From contig CAVQTN010000002.1 in the NCBI GenBank assembly GCA_963716585.1, positions 248,001 to 312,000 of the forward strand: 64,000 nt of DNA. Direction: 5' to 3'. Under the pieces are notes generated by a model. That model worked only from the letters and a program-made list of their open reading frames with translations. It was not told the DNA's origin and did not search any database. Position numbers and translations under genes: made by a program. This DNA is from JAICUY01 sp963716585 (GTDB lineage Bacteria; Chloroflexota; Limnocylindria; QHBO01). Shown piece after piece: positions 34,226 to 41,312 of this stretch. Position 1 is the first letter of the stretch; each line of letters begins with the position of its first letter.

Positions 34226-34473
34226 TCGGCGCTCGCTTCCTCCGCGGCCGCCGCGTGCCTCTCCGCAATGAGCTCGTCCGCCAGGCTGCCCGGGATTGAG
34301 GCAAACATCGATCGCAGCCGGCGCCTCACCGCCGCGCGAGGTGCGAGGAGCACGCCATCCGGCTCGAGGCTCGCGATGAGCTCCGTTCCCTCGTCCAACC
34401 CGAGCTCTCGCCGCAGGCTGGCCGGGATCACGATCCTGCCCTTCGGCCCGACCGTCACGATCGTGTCACTCAT
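34222..34473 (-). CDS. AbrB/SpoVT-type antitoxin
   Basis: 83 residues from ATG 34473. The N-terminal 45 residues are a swapped-hairpin AbrB domain: TIVTVGPKGRIVIPASLRRELGLDEGTELIASLEPDG. The C-terminal Ala/Glu/Arg-rich tail (RSMFASIPGSLADELIAERH) would fold into the toxin's active site. It binds its own promoter in known systems; here a perfect GTGTCAC/GTGACAC inverted repeat flanks the start codon. No Shine-Dalgarno is obvious before the ATG. Confidence 0.88.
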   Translation of the reverse strand: MSDTIVTVGPKGRIVIPASLRRELGLDEGTELIASLEPDGVLLAPRAAVRRRLRSMFASIPGSLADELIAERHAAAAEEASAE

Positions 34474-34489
34474 GGGGAGAAGGTGACAC
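34463..34489. promoter_or_regulatory. Inverted repeat around the antitoxin start, candidate autoregulatory operator
   Basis: GTGTCAC (34463-34469) and GTGACAC (34483-34489) are exact inverses with a 13-base spacer that contains the ATG of the antitoxin. A further GTGTCA half site lies near 34503. AbrB-type antitoxins bind such palindromes to repress their own operon. No long gene-free DNA surrounds it (34490-34709 shows no other feature). Confidence 0.5.
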
Positions 34490-34709
34490 ATCTCCGAAGC
34501 AAGTGTCAACCAACGAGAGAGGCCATCACCTGCCGAGCGCGGGACGAGCTCCATCGCCGCTCACCGCGGTCCGGATCCGGTGTGGGGGTAGCCAAGCTCA
34601 ATGTTGACTCGTAGCATCCTCGCAACCGGCGCGGCCGACAGGCGCGGGATCCCCACAAGTCGCCGATACTCCCGCGCCGCGCCAAGGGCGAGACCACCGG
34701 AGGACGATC

Positions 34710-35246
34710 ATGTTGCGGACCACTTTCGGCTTCGTGGACGGGACTCCGCGGACGGCCCTCTTCGGGTCATGGCTGGTCCTGGCGATAGCCATCACCTCCT
34801 GTGCTGACAATCCGGCGACGTCGGGCTCGACTCCGGCCTCGAGCCCGGCGCCCACGACCGATGGCGAGGCATCTGTGTCCCAGGCGGCGTCATGCATTCC
34901 CCAGGAGCTGCGCGGCGCCTATCACCGCGAACGAACGGGCCAGGACACCTCGGATGCGAGTCTCGTCGGAACATGGACACTGACGCTCGACGAATGCGCC
35001 TACCGGATCGCCATGGCCGGCGCCGAACAAGGGAGCGGCCATCTGACATTGGTCTCCGGCAATGCCGCGAGGGGACGGCTGGGCCTGAGCGACGATTTCG
35101 GCTGTCCGAACGCGTCGATGGCGGCAGGCTTCTACGACTTCACCTTCGCGGGCGGCACCCTGGCGATGGAGGAGGCCATCGCCGCAACCGATCCGTGCGT
35201 CGGGCGTGCAGACGCTTTCGTGGGAACGCCCGGCTGGATGCGATAG
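34710..35246 (+). CDS. Putative lipoprotein, 178 residues
   Basis: ATG 34710 has GGAGGA seven bases upstream. A long n-region precedes SWLVLAIAITSC with the candidate lipidated Cys at 31, then a Ser/Pro/Thr linker. The folded part reads SCIPQELRGAYHRE, LVGTWTLTLDECAYRIAM and DFGCPNASMAAGFYDFTFAGGTLAM, a lipocalin-like or META-like strand order (GxWxL near the start). A second copy of the Cys-x-N pattern (CPNAS) could form a disulfide. Function unknown. Confidence 0.68.
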   Translation: MLRTTFGFVDGTPRTALFGSWLVLAIAITSCADNPATSGSTPASSPAPTTDGEASVSQAASCIPQELRGAYHRERTGQDTSDASLVGTWTLTLDECAYRIAMAGAEQGSGHLTLVSGNAARGRLGLSDDFGCPNASMAAGFYDFTFAGGTLAMEEAIAATDPCVGRADAFVGTPGWMR

Positions 35247-35299
35247 AGACCGAAGCCAAGGCCCACGAGCTGGCGAGCGTCGCGGCGGGCTGAGCGAGC

Positions 35300-36553
35300 C
35301 TACCGGACCGATGGGCCGCGCGCTTCCGACAGATGACGCCGATCGGTCAGCTCGTCGAGCAGGTAGGCGCGCACCCGGCCCATGCCCTTCACCTCGACGA
35401 TCCGTTCGACAAAGCTGCAAGCCGGCGACGCTCGCAGCATCGTCGACTCGGCAACCTGGATGCGGCCGGCCACGCCGCTCGACTCCATGCGCGCGGCGGT
35501 GTTCACCGTCTCGCCCCACAGGTCGAAGAGGATGCGCTGGCGCCCGATCACCCCGCCCACCGACGAACCGCTGGCCAGGCCGATGCGCAGCTGCAGTGCG
35601 ACGCCGTGCGCCTCGCGCCACGCCGCCACCGCCTCCAGCATGGCCCGGGCGGCGTCAATCGCCACCATCGCATGATCCTGGCGCGGCAGCGGCGCACCGG
35701 CGACGGCCATGTAGGCGTCGCCTATCGTCTTGAGCTTCTCGATGCCGCAGGCAGCCGCGACCTCATCGAGGCGGGTGAACAGGTCGTCGAGCAGGCTGAT
35801 CACCCGCTCGGGATCGGTTCGCATCGTCCACGCGGTGAATCCCTCGACGTCGGCGAACAGGACCGTGGTCTCGGGGTAGGCCTCGGCAATCCGGTCCTCG
35901 CCGTGCTTGAGGCGAGTGGCAATCGAGGCGGGGATGGCGTTCAGGAGAAGCTCGTCGGCCCGCGCCTCGGCGATGCGCCGGCGAAGGTCGGTGTAGCGCA
36001 GCAGGACGAAGACGATCGAGAGCGGCAGCAGCACGTTCATCGTCCAGCCGACGACGCGCAAGGGATACGCGCCCTCCCCGAAGGTCGCCCGCGCCCATGG
36101 ATCCGCGACGGCCATGGCCAGCACGCTGACCACGAAGGCCGCGAACCACGGCACGGCGGGGCGTGGCCCCAGGGACAGGATGGCGTACGCCGGGACGAGA
36201 AAAGCCCAGACCAGCCCCGGTGACGTGCCGGTGATTCCGCCGCCTACGACGTGCGCCAGCGGGACCCACAGGGTGCCGGCAGCGATGAGCGCGACGACGT
36301 ACCTGTCGAACCGCCTGGTCGCCGACAGCAAAGCGAGATTGCCCAGGCTGAAGAGCGAGAGGGTGACTGTCAGCAGGAAGCTCAACGGGTGGCCATGAGC
36401 CTGGATCGGGAGGCTCAGCGGAGCGACGATCGTGAGCAGACCCGCCGCGACCCCGACCCGCTTCCGGAGCCGAAGGTCGTCGTCGTCCGTCGTCGCATCG
36501 GCGACCGCCAGGAGGCGCTGACCAATGCGACGCAGTTGGCTAATGGTGCGCAT
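35300..36553 (-). CDS. Membrane-bound class III adenylate/guanylate cyclase
   Basis: 417 residues from ATG 36553. Five or six transmembrane helices lie in the first 200 residues (for example PLSFLLTVTLSLFSLGNLALL and VVGWTMNVLLPLSIVFVLLRY), then a catalytic domain: YPETTVLFADVEGFTAWTMRTDP and IEKLKTIGDAYMAVAGAPLP carry the two metal Asp, and GQRILFDLWGETVNTAARMES holds the Asp for purine recognition and the NTAAR transition-state motif. It would make cAMP (or cGMP) at the membrane. It is the third class III cyclase domain in the window and is divergent from a small hypothetical gene. Confidence 0.9.
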   Translation of the reverse strand: MRTISQLRRIGQRLLAVADATTDDDDLRLRKRVGVAAGLLTIVAPLSLPIQAHGHPLSFLLTVTLSLFSLGNLALLSATRRFDRYVVALIAAGTLWVPLAHVVGGGITGTSPGLVWAFLVPAYAILSLGPRPAVPWFAAFVVSVLAMAVADPWARATFGEGAYPLRVVGWTMNVLLPLSIVFVLLRYTDLRRRIAEARADELLLNAIPASIATRLKHGEDRIAEAYPETTVLFADVEGFTAWTMRTDPERVISLLDDLFTRLDEVAAACGIEKLKTIGDAYMAVAGAPLPRQDHAMVAIDAARAMLEAVAAWREAHGVALQLRIGLASGSSVGGVIGRQRILFDLWGETVNTAARMESSGVAGRIQVAESTMLRASPACSFVERIVEVKGMGRVRAYLLDELTDRRHLSEARGPSVR

Positions 36554-36664
36554 GGTACGACCACACGCCGCCACCAACGTCCCCTATAACGACGCGGCCC
36601 ACCCGCTGGTCGCTCGTCTCCTCGTGACAGGCGAGATGTCACGATGCGCCTCGATCCTTGCAGC

Positions 36665-36931
36665 ATGAATGAGCTGCCTCGCCTCGTCAGCATCAATACC
36701 CACCTCGCCGTCCCCGATCTTGGCCTGGAGGTGGAGATCCGGCTGCGCCAGATCGACGGACGGTGGCTCGCCGTCGCGGACTTCGGCGGCGATCCCGAGG
36801 TCGGCATCGGCGCCACCGCACGAGTCGCCCTCGCGGCATCGTTGGCGACGCTCGGCAAGCGGGCGGCCGCGATCCTCATGGCCGATCCGCAGCTCTTGGC
36901 GCCGAGCCTCGCCCTCCGCGAGCTCGCGTAA
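36665..36931 (+). CDS. Small hypothetical protein, 88 residues
   Basis: From ATG 36665, MNELPRLVSINTHLAVPDLG onward. The sequence is well balanced between charged and hydrophobic residues, with a beta-strand-rich first half (EVEIRLRQIDGRWLAVADF) and a helical second half (ARVALAASLATLGKRAAAIL). Not recognised. It stands alone, divergent from the membrane cyclase and convergent with the Imm5-like gene. A real gene is likely on composition alone, but no function can be proposed. Confidence 0.55.
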   Translation: MNELPRLVSINTHLAVPDLGLEVEIRLRQIDGRWLAVADFGGDPEVGIGATARVALAASLATLGKRAAAILMADPQLLAPSLALRELA

Positions 36932-36951
36932 GGCGGTACGAACCCGGCCGG

Positions 36952-37467
36952 TCAGCAATCGAAGACGAACCAGCACAGCTCGTTGCGCAGCCGCTCGTCG
37001 TCGAGCACCAGCTCGCGAATCGCCTCCGGCAGCTGGTCGCGCTGCCACCGGCACTCCAGGCGGCCGGCCTCCTCTTGCTCGCCTCCAGGCGCAGCCGCCT
37101 GCGCCGCCCTGATCGCGTAGGCGGCGGCACCCAGCTCGTGCGCCGCCACGTGGCCCACCGCCGCTGCCTGGCCGGCAGCGTAGGCCGCATGCCGGGCTGC
37201 CCCGCGCAGGTCCCTGGCCGCGGCGTTCGCATGACCGGCCGCCGTACGGGCGTCTGCCCACCTGATCTCACCCCGCGCCCAGGTACGCCCCAGCTCGATC
37301 GCGCGTCGCGGACGGTCGTCGCCGGGTCGTGCCTGCTCGAAGTGATGCAGCGTGTGCTGCGCGCAGTCAGCCGCCCAGATAGCGAGCAGGTGATGATCGT
37401 GATCCTGGAGGCTGCCGCCTCGACGCACGGTGATGAATCGGGGATCTCGGATCCTGGGGAGGATCAC
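36952..37467 (-). CDS. Imm5-like putative immunity protein
   Basis: About 171 residues from GTG 37467. The helical core IWAADCAQHTLHHFEQARPGDDRPRRAIELGRTWARGE, then AGHANAAARDLRGAARHAAYAAGQAAAVGHVAAHELGAAAYAIRAA, matches the Imm5 family, predicted immunity proteins of polymorphic toxin systems, with conserved Asp-x-x-x-His and His-x-Ala repeats. No toxin gene is nearby, so it is an orphan here, or the family has another role. It lies 13 bp downstream of a CopD-like membrane gene. Confidence 0.68.
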   Translation of the reverse strand: MILPRIRDPRFITVRRGGSLQDHDHHLLAIWAADCAQHTLHHFEQARPGDDRPRRAIELGRTWARGEIRWADARTAAGHANAAARDLRGAARHAAYAAGQAAAVGHVAAHELGAAAYAIRAAQAAAPGGEQEEAGRLECRWQRDQLPEAIRELVLDDERLRNELCWFVFDC

Positions 37468-37480
37468 CCGGGGAGGTTGG

Positions 37481-38002
37481 TCAGAGGAAGAGGCTCCAGT
37501 AGCTGGCGGTCTCCATGCAGATGACGGCCAGGGCAAGGCCAATCAGCACTAGCCACCCGGCTGCGCGCGTTTCGCGCCCCGTTTTGGCCAGGAGCGCCTG
37601 CTCGTCCGGCGTCGGCGGCCGTTTCTCGGCAAGCAGCCCGCCGATCGTGCGCTCGACGATCCGCGTCCGCGGAAACACGTAGAGCCCACCGACGCCAAGG
37701 GTCAGGATCGCGACCACCCCGCCGAGGGTGAAGCCGATCCGCGACGTGCTGAACAGCACATCCGGATTCAACCCGCTGGACGTGATGACCAGCAGCCAGA
37801 TGCCAGCGATCACGGTGGTGATCGCGGCACTCAGCAGCACCACGGCGAAACGCCGATGGTGGAGGAGCTGGAACGTGAACCGGGTCGCATCGGCCCCGAT
37901 CGCAACCGCTGCCGGCTGCACGAACAGGAAGAAGGTATAGAACCCGCCTACCCAGAACATGCCTGAACCGATGTGGATGACCCGCAGGATGACCACGTCC
38001 AT
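37481..38002 (-). CDS. CopD/DUF2269-like four-helix membrane protein
   Basis: 173 residues from ATG 38002, preceded by AGGAGG eight bases upstream. Four hydrophobic segments: ILRVIHIGSGMFWVGGFYTFFLFV, FAVVLLSAAITTVIAGIWLLVI, IGFTLGGVVAILTLGVGGLYVF and AAGWLVLIGLALAVICMETASYWSLFL. His residues in helix 1 (VIHIGSG) and the loop (LLHHRRF) resemble the heme- or metal-binding His of the CopD superfamily. It is a paralogue of the proteins at 30890 and 10593. The Imm5-like gene follows on the same strand. Confidence 0.78.
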   Translation of the reverse strand: MDVVILRVIHIGSGMFWVGGFYTFFLFVQPAAVAIGADATRFTFQLLHHRRFAVVLLSAAITTVIAGIWLLVITSSGLNPDVLFSTSRIGFTLGGVVAILTLGVGGLYVFPRTRIVERTIGGLLAEKRPPTPDEQALLAKTGRETRAAGWLVLIGLALAVICMETASYWSLFL

Positions 38003-38159
38003 GCTCGCCACCTCCTCGCCGCGCCGTCGACCGACATCCGCAGTCGCGCACGGGCGCGCTTATTCTGCACGCGCTCGAAGCAGAATAGTCAACGAGTTCC
38101 GGTCACGCTCCCCTGAGTTACCCGGCGCCGAGCCTCTGAAAAACGGTTCCAGCCTGGTC

Positions 38160-38261
38160 TGGAGCCGGGGCTACAATCGACGCCAGGTAGCCCAGATGCG
38201 ACTCATTGTGGAAGCACACGCGGACGAGTTCCTTGGGAGATGGCATGAGTACTTCGACTAG
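38160..38261 (+). pseudogene. DUF4160 C-terminal remnant
   Basis: The reading WSRGYNRRQVAQMRLIVEAH followed by ADEFLGRWHEYFD and a stop matches the end of DUF4160 proteins, which normally precede DUF2442 genes. The N-terminal two thirds of DUF4160 (with the HPPPHFH-type motif) is missing; upstream frames contain no match. Its stop overlaps the DUF2442 start by 17 bases, the usual arrangement of the pair. It is therefore a 5'-truncated partner. Confidence 0.55.
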
Positions 38262-38556
38262 CCGGCTGAGCATGCGGCCGGCATTTGCCGCCAGCGTGAA
38301 GGTGTCCGATGGTCGGCTGTCCGTTGAGCTGACCGACGGCCGCCAGATCAGCGTGCCACTGACCGAGTTCCCATTCCTTGTCGAAGCCAACGCGCCGCAG
38401 CGGGCGAACTGGCAGATCGTCGACTCCGGTACGGCCATCAGCTGGCCAGAGTTGGACGAGGAGATTGGCCTCGCAGGACTCCTCGGCGTACCGGAAACGA
38501 TGCTCGAGGAAGCGGCCGGGTTCACGATCCACCGCCCGGAGCCCCCAGACGCCTAG
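38245..38556 (+). CDS. DUF2442 protein
   Basis: 103 residues from ATG 38245 (an upstream ATG at 38206 is in frame). The family core is SVKVSDGRLSVELTDGRQISVPLTEFPFLVEANAPQRANWQIVDSGTAISWPELDEEIGLAGLLG, a compact beta-rich domain usually encoded beside a DUF4160 protein; such pairs behave like toxin-antitoxin modules in gene-neighbourhood studies. Its partner here is truncated. The stop shares CTAG (38553-38556) with the convergent monooxygenase gene. Confidence 0.85.
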   Translation: MSTSTSRLSMRPAFAASVKVSDGRLSVELTDGRQISVPLTEFPFLVEANAPQRANWQIVDSGTAISWPELDEEIGLAGLLGVPETMLEEAAGFTIHRPEPPDA

Positions 38557-40075
38557 ACCACCAATCGCTGCACCTGCTCGGCAGCGGGCGGCCCGAACCA
38601 GGTGCTGAGGGCGTCAGCGAGCCCCTCATCCATCTGCCCTGCCACCCAGACGACATACCCGTCGGGCCGGATCAAGACGGCACTCGGCAGCCGGGACCAA
38701 CCCCGACCACCGGAAGCTCCCACGGGCCGTCATAGGTGGCGTCGATCAACCGAACGCGATCGGCCCATGGGATGACATCGAACGCGCCCGGCGCACCCAG
38801 GTTGAGCAGCACCGGCCGGGCCTCGTGGAGCAGCGTAAACAGCCGCAACGGACCGTCCGTGGTGACCAGGTCGAGGTCCGGCATGCGACGTCCGAGCAGC
38901 GGGTGTCCCTCGCCCAGTTCGTAGCGAATGTCCAGGCCGGACATCATCGCCGCCATCCGCCTGCGAGGCTCGTCCATGCCCAGCAGCTCGGACACGATCT
39001 CACGCAACGCATTCGTGCGGTCATCGGTGCGAAGCAGGGCGACCTGCGCCATCGTGTCGCGCAGCACGCGCGCAGCGACCGGATGGCGCTCGGCGTGGTA
39101 CGTATCGAGGAGGCTCTCTGGCGAAATCTGCTTGACGACCTGGGCCAGCTTCCAGCCGAGGTTCACCGCATCCTGCACGCCGATGTTGAGGCCCTGCCCG
39201 CCCACCGGGTAATGGACGTGGGCGGCGTCGCCGGCCAGCAGGACCCGCCTGTCCCGATACGTCGCGGCCTGTCGCGACGCGTCCGTGAACCTCGAGATCC
39301 AGGTGGGACTGTGCATCCCGAAGTCCCTCCCGTAGACGGCGATGAGCCTCTCCCGGAGGTCGTCCAGGGTGGGCTCGGTCGTCGCTCCGACATGTTCCTC
39401 GGTCAGCGTGACCCCCACCAGGCCTCCCTCCTGGTAGACGACCTTGCCGTCGCGGATCTCGTACTCGACCTTGCCCAGGGCATTCGTGCCGCGGGCGTCG
39501 CGCCGGATGCCCAGCTCCGGCTCCTCCGCCATCTCGACCTGGGCGATCAGGTTGCTCGTCGTCGGCTCCGACCCGGGGAAGTCGATGCCGGCCATCTTGC
39601 GGATCAGGCTGCGTCCTCCGTCGCAGCCGACGAGGTACTGCGCCCGCAGCGACCGGCCATCGGACAGCACGACATCGACGCCCGTGTCGTCCTGCGCGAA
39701 ACCGGTGACCTCGGTCCCGTACTGGATCGCCACTCCCAGCTCGCCGACCCAGCCGGCCAGGATGCGCTCGATGTGGTTCTGCCACAGCCCGAGCCCGTAC
39801 GGATGCCGGGTCGGAAAGTCGCTGATATCCAGGCGTATCGAGGCGAAGCCCGCCACCTGGGCCACCTGCCCCTCCGCCAGGAACCGATCGGCGATTCCCC
39901 GCTGATCGAAGACCTCGAGGGTGCGCGAGTGCAGACCGCCTGCGCGCGAGCCGACCAGCTCCTGGCTGGCTCGTCGCTCGACGACGGCGACGTCGATCCC
40001 GGCCAGCGCCAGCTCGCCCGCCAGCATCAGCCCGGTCGGACCTGCGCCGGCGATCACCACGGCATGCTCGGTCAT
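38553..40075 (-). CDS. FAD-dependent aromatic-ring monooxygenase (C-terminal frameshift)
   Basis: About 507 residues once a frameshift near 38697 is bridged. ATG 40075 has GGAG nine bases upstream. FAD-binding motifs in order: VVIAGAGPTGLMLAGELA (dinucleotide fold, residue 5), GCDGGRSLIRKMAGI (DG motif), and VLLAGDAAHVHYPVGGQGLNIGVQDAVNLGWKL (GD motif). Members of this TetX/PHBH-like group hydroxylate phenols, polyketides or antibiotics. After the shift the C-terminus reads AVLIRPDGYVVWVAGQMDEG, the thioredoxin-like tail typical of the phenol-2-monooxygenase branch, ending at TAG 38553. Because both halves fit the family, the shift is likely an error or very recent. Confidence 0.86.
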
Positions 40076-40267
40076 CGCCTCACTCCTAGCCAGGAAACAG
40101 GCAACCGATAGTACGGCTCTTGTGCTGGACAACCATTGCTAAGATCGTTCAACTGCCCGAGGGAGGGCTTTCAGACCGTCCCGACGCCGGTCATCCGACG
40201 CCTGCTTGTCCGATTCCGCACGCCCGAGCCATTGCCTCCCCCGAGCCAGCTTGACGGAGGCTGGCCG

Positions 40268-40509
40268 ATGCTGATCGCGCTGCTGCTGATCCTCGTCGGC
40301 GTTGTCCTCATCGTTGCGAATCCACTTCTCGGGATCATCCCTGGCATCCTGCTAATCGTGATCGGCCTCGTCGTCGGCATCCTGGGAATTTTGGGCCGAG
40401 GTGTCGGTGCGCTCTTCGGCATCGGTTCGACGAAGACCTGCCGGATTGCCGCAGCAAGATCCCATCGGCGGCCACCGTCTGCCGCTACTGCGGCCATCGC
40501 TACGCCTAG
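40268..40509 (+). CDS. Small membrane protein with C-terminal zinc ribbon (one frameshift)
   Basis: ATG 40268. Two adjacent hydrophobic helices: IALLLILVGVVLIVANPLLG and IPGILLIVIGLVVGILGILG, then a short loop. Restoring one missing C near 40440 gives CPDCRSKIPSAATVCRYCGHRY and a stop at 40509, a textbook Cys4 zinc ribbon. Without it the frame runs into unlike sequence. Such helix-plus-ribbon proteins are common in Chloroflexota and have no known function. Confidence 0.6.
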
Positions 40510-40535
40510 GCAACGAGCGCAAACGGACGGAGCAC

Positions 40536-40709
40536 ATGGAACACAACGTTCTTACCCTGAAGGACCGGTCGCACACCGCCAGCTTCGAGCCGGCGAACAT
40601 CAAACCGGCGCCTTGCTCGTACGCGAGAGAGGGCTCGCATCTGGATGAGGCTGTCAGGGCCGGCTATCCGGCCGCGTTCAGCTCAAAGCGGCCAGAGCTT
40701 GTCCAGTGA
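40536..40709 (+). CDS. Small hypothetical protein, 57 residues
   Basis: ATG 40536 follows GGAG. The product, MEHNVLTLKDRSHTASFEPAN onward, has a central KPAPCSYAREGSHLDEAVRAGYPAAFSSKRPE. Not recognised. Its TGA overlaps the ATG of the cupin gene (TGATG), which supports translation of this frame and suggests a two-gene unit. Confidence 0.4.
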   Translation: MEHNVLTLKDRSHTASFEPANIKPAPCSYAREGSHLDEAVRAGYPAAFSSKRPELVQ

Positions 40710-41062
40710 TGGAGCCGCAATCAGACGTGTTCGTGACGAGCCTGTCAACCGATGACTGGGAGCCCGATCCCGACGTTGGCGGCCTGATGCACATCCTGTG
40801 CGACCTGCCCGGCCTCTGGGCCGGCTTCACTCGCTTCGACGAGAACCCGCCTCCGGTGTCCTGGACGCCACCCCAGCGCGAGACCTTCATGGTCCTGGAG
40901 GGCGCTGCCCGAATCGAGATCGCCGGCGGAACAACGCTCAACCTCGAACCCGGCGGGGTCGCCACGCTGCCGGCGGGCGCGGAAACCACGTGGCACATCA
41001 CCGCCCCGTTCCGAGAGTTCTGGGTGCTCAGCGGCCCGAGCATTGAGCCGAAGGCCAGCTAA
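40709..41062 (+). CDS. Cupin-domain protein
   Basis: 117 residues from ATG 40709. Single-domain beta-barrel pattern: PPPVSWTPPQRETFMVLEGAARIEIAGGTTLNLEPGGVATLPAGAETTWHITAPFREFWVL. The usual first cupin motif (G-x5-H-x-H) is weakened: PPQRETFMVLEG lacks the double His, so metal binding is doubtful; WHI in the second motif keeps one His. Role unknown, possibly a small-molecule-binding or sugar-epimerase-like regulator. Directly downstream of the 57-residue gene. Confidence 0.75.
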   Translation: MEPQSDVFVTSLSTDDWEPDPDVGGLMHILCDLPGLWAGFTRFDENPPPVSWTPPQRETFMVLEGAARIEIAGGTTLNLEPGGVATLPAGAETTWHITAPFREFWVLSGPSIEPKAS

Positions 41063-41066
41063 GCCA

Positions 41067-41312
41067 ATGGCTGAGCCGCAGACCAACGTCCTCTACTACG
41101 GCGACAACCTCGACATCCTGCGTCGCTACCTGCCCGATGCCGCCGTCGACCTGGTCTACCTCGACCCGCCCTTCAACTCGAACCGCGACTACAACGTCAT
41201 CTTCCGCGACGAGTCGGGCAATGCCACCGATGCCCAGCTGCTGGCCTTCGAGGACACCTGGCACTGGGGTCCAGCGCCAGCGCCGGTCTACACCGACGCC
41301 CTAACCCCATGA
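41067..41312 (+). pseudogene. N-terminal stump of a DNA adenine methyltransferase
   Basis: 81 residues from ATG 41067: MAEPQTNVLYYGDNLDILRR, then VDLVYLDPPFNSNRDYNVIF, the DPPF catalytic motif of beta-class N4/N6 methyltransferases, then FEDTWHWGPAPAPVY and a stop. Full relatives run to several hundred residues and have the AdoMet-binding FxGxG motif at the far end, which is absent. The stop overlaps the ATG of the following Mod gene (ATGA, 41309-41312). The stump is unlikely to methylate DNA alone. It differs from the Mod protein downstream, so it is the rest of a second methyltransferase. Confidence 0.7.

Noticed and set aside
40076..40267. Promoter pair in the divergent gap between the monooxygenase and small membrane genes
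   Set aside because: TTGTGC and TAAGAT are only 14 bases apart on the plus strand and the minus-strand candidates are no better.
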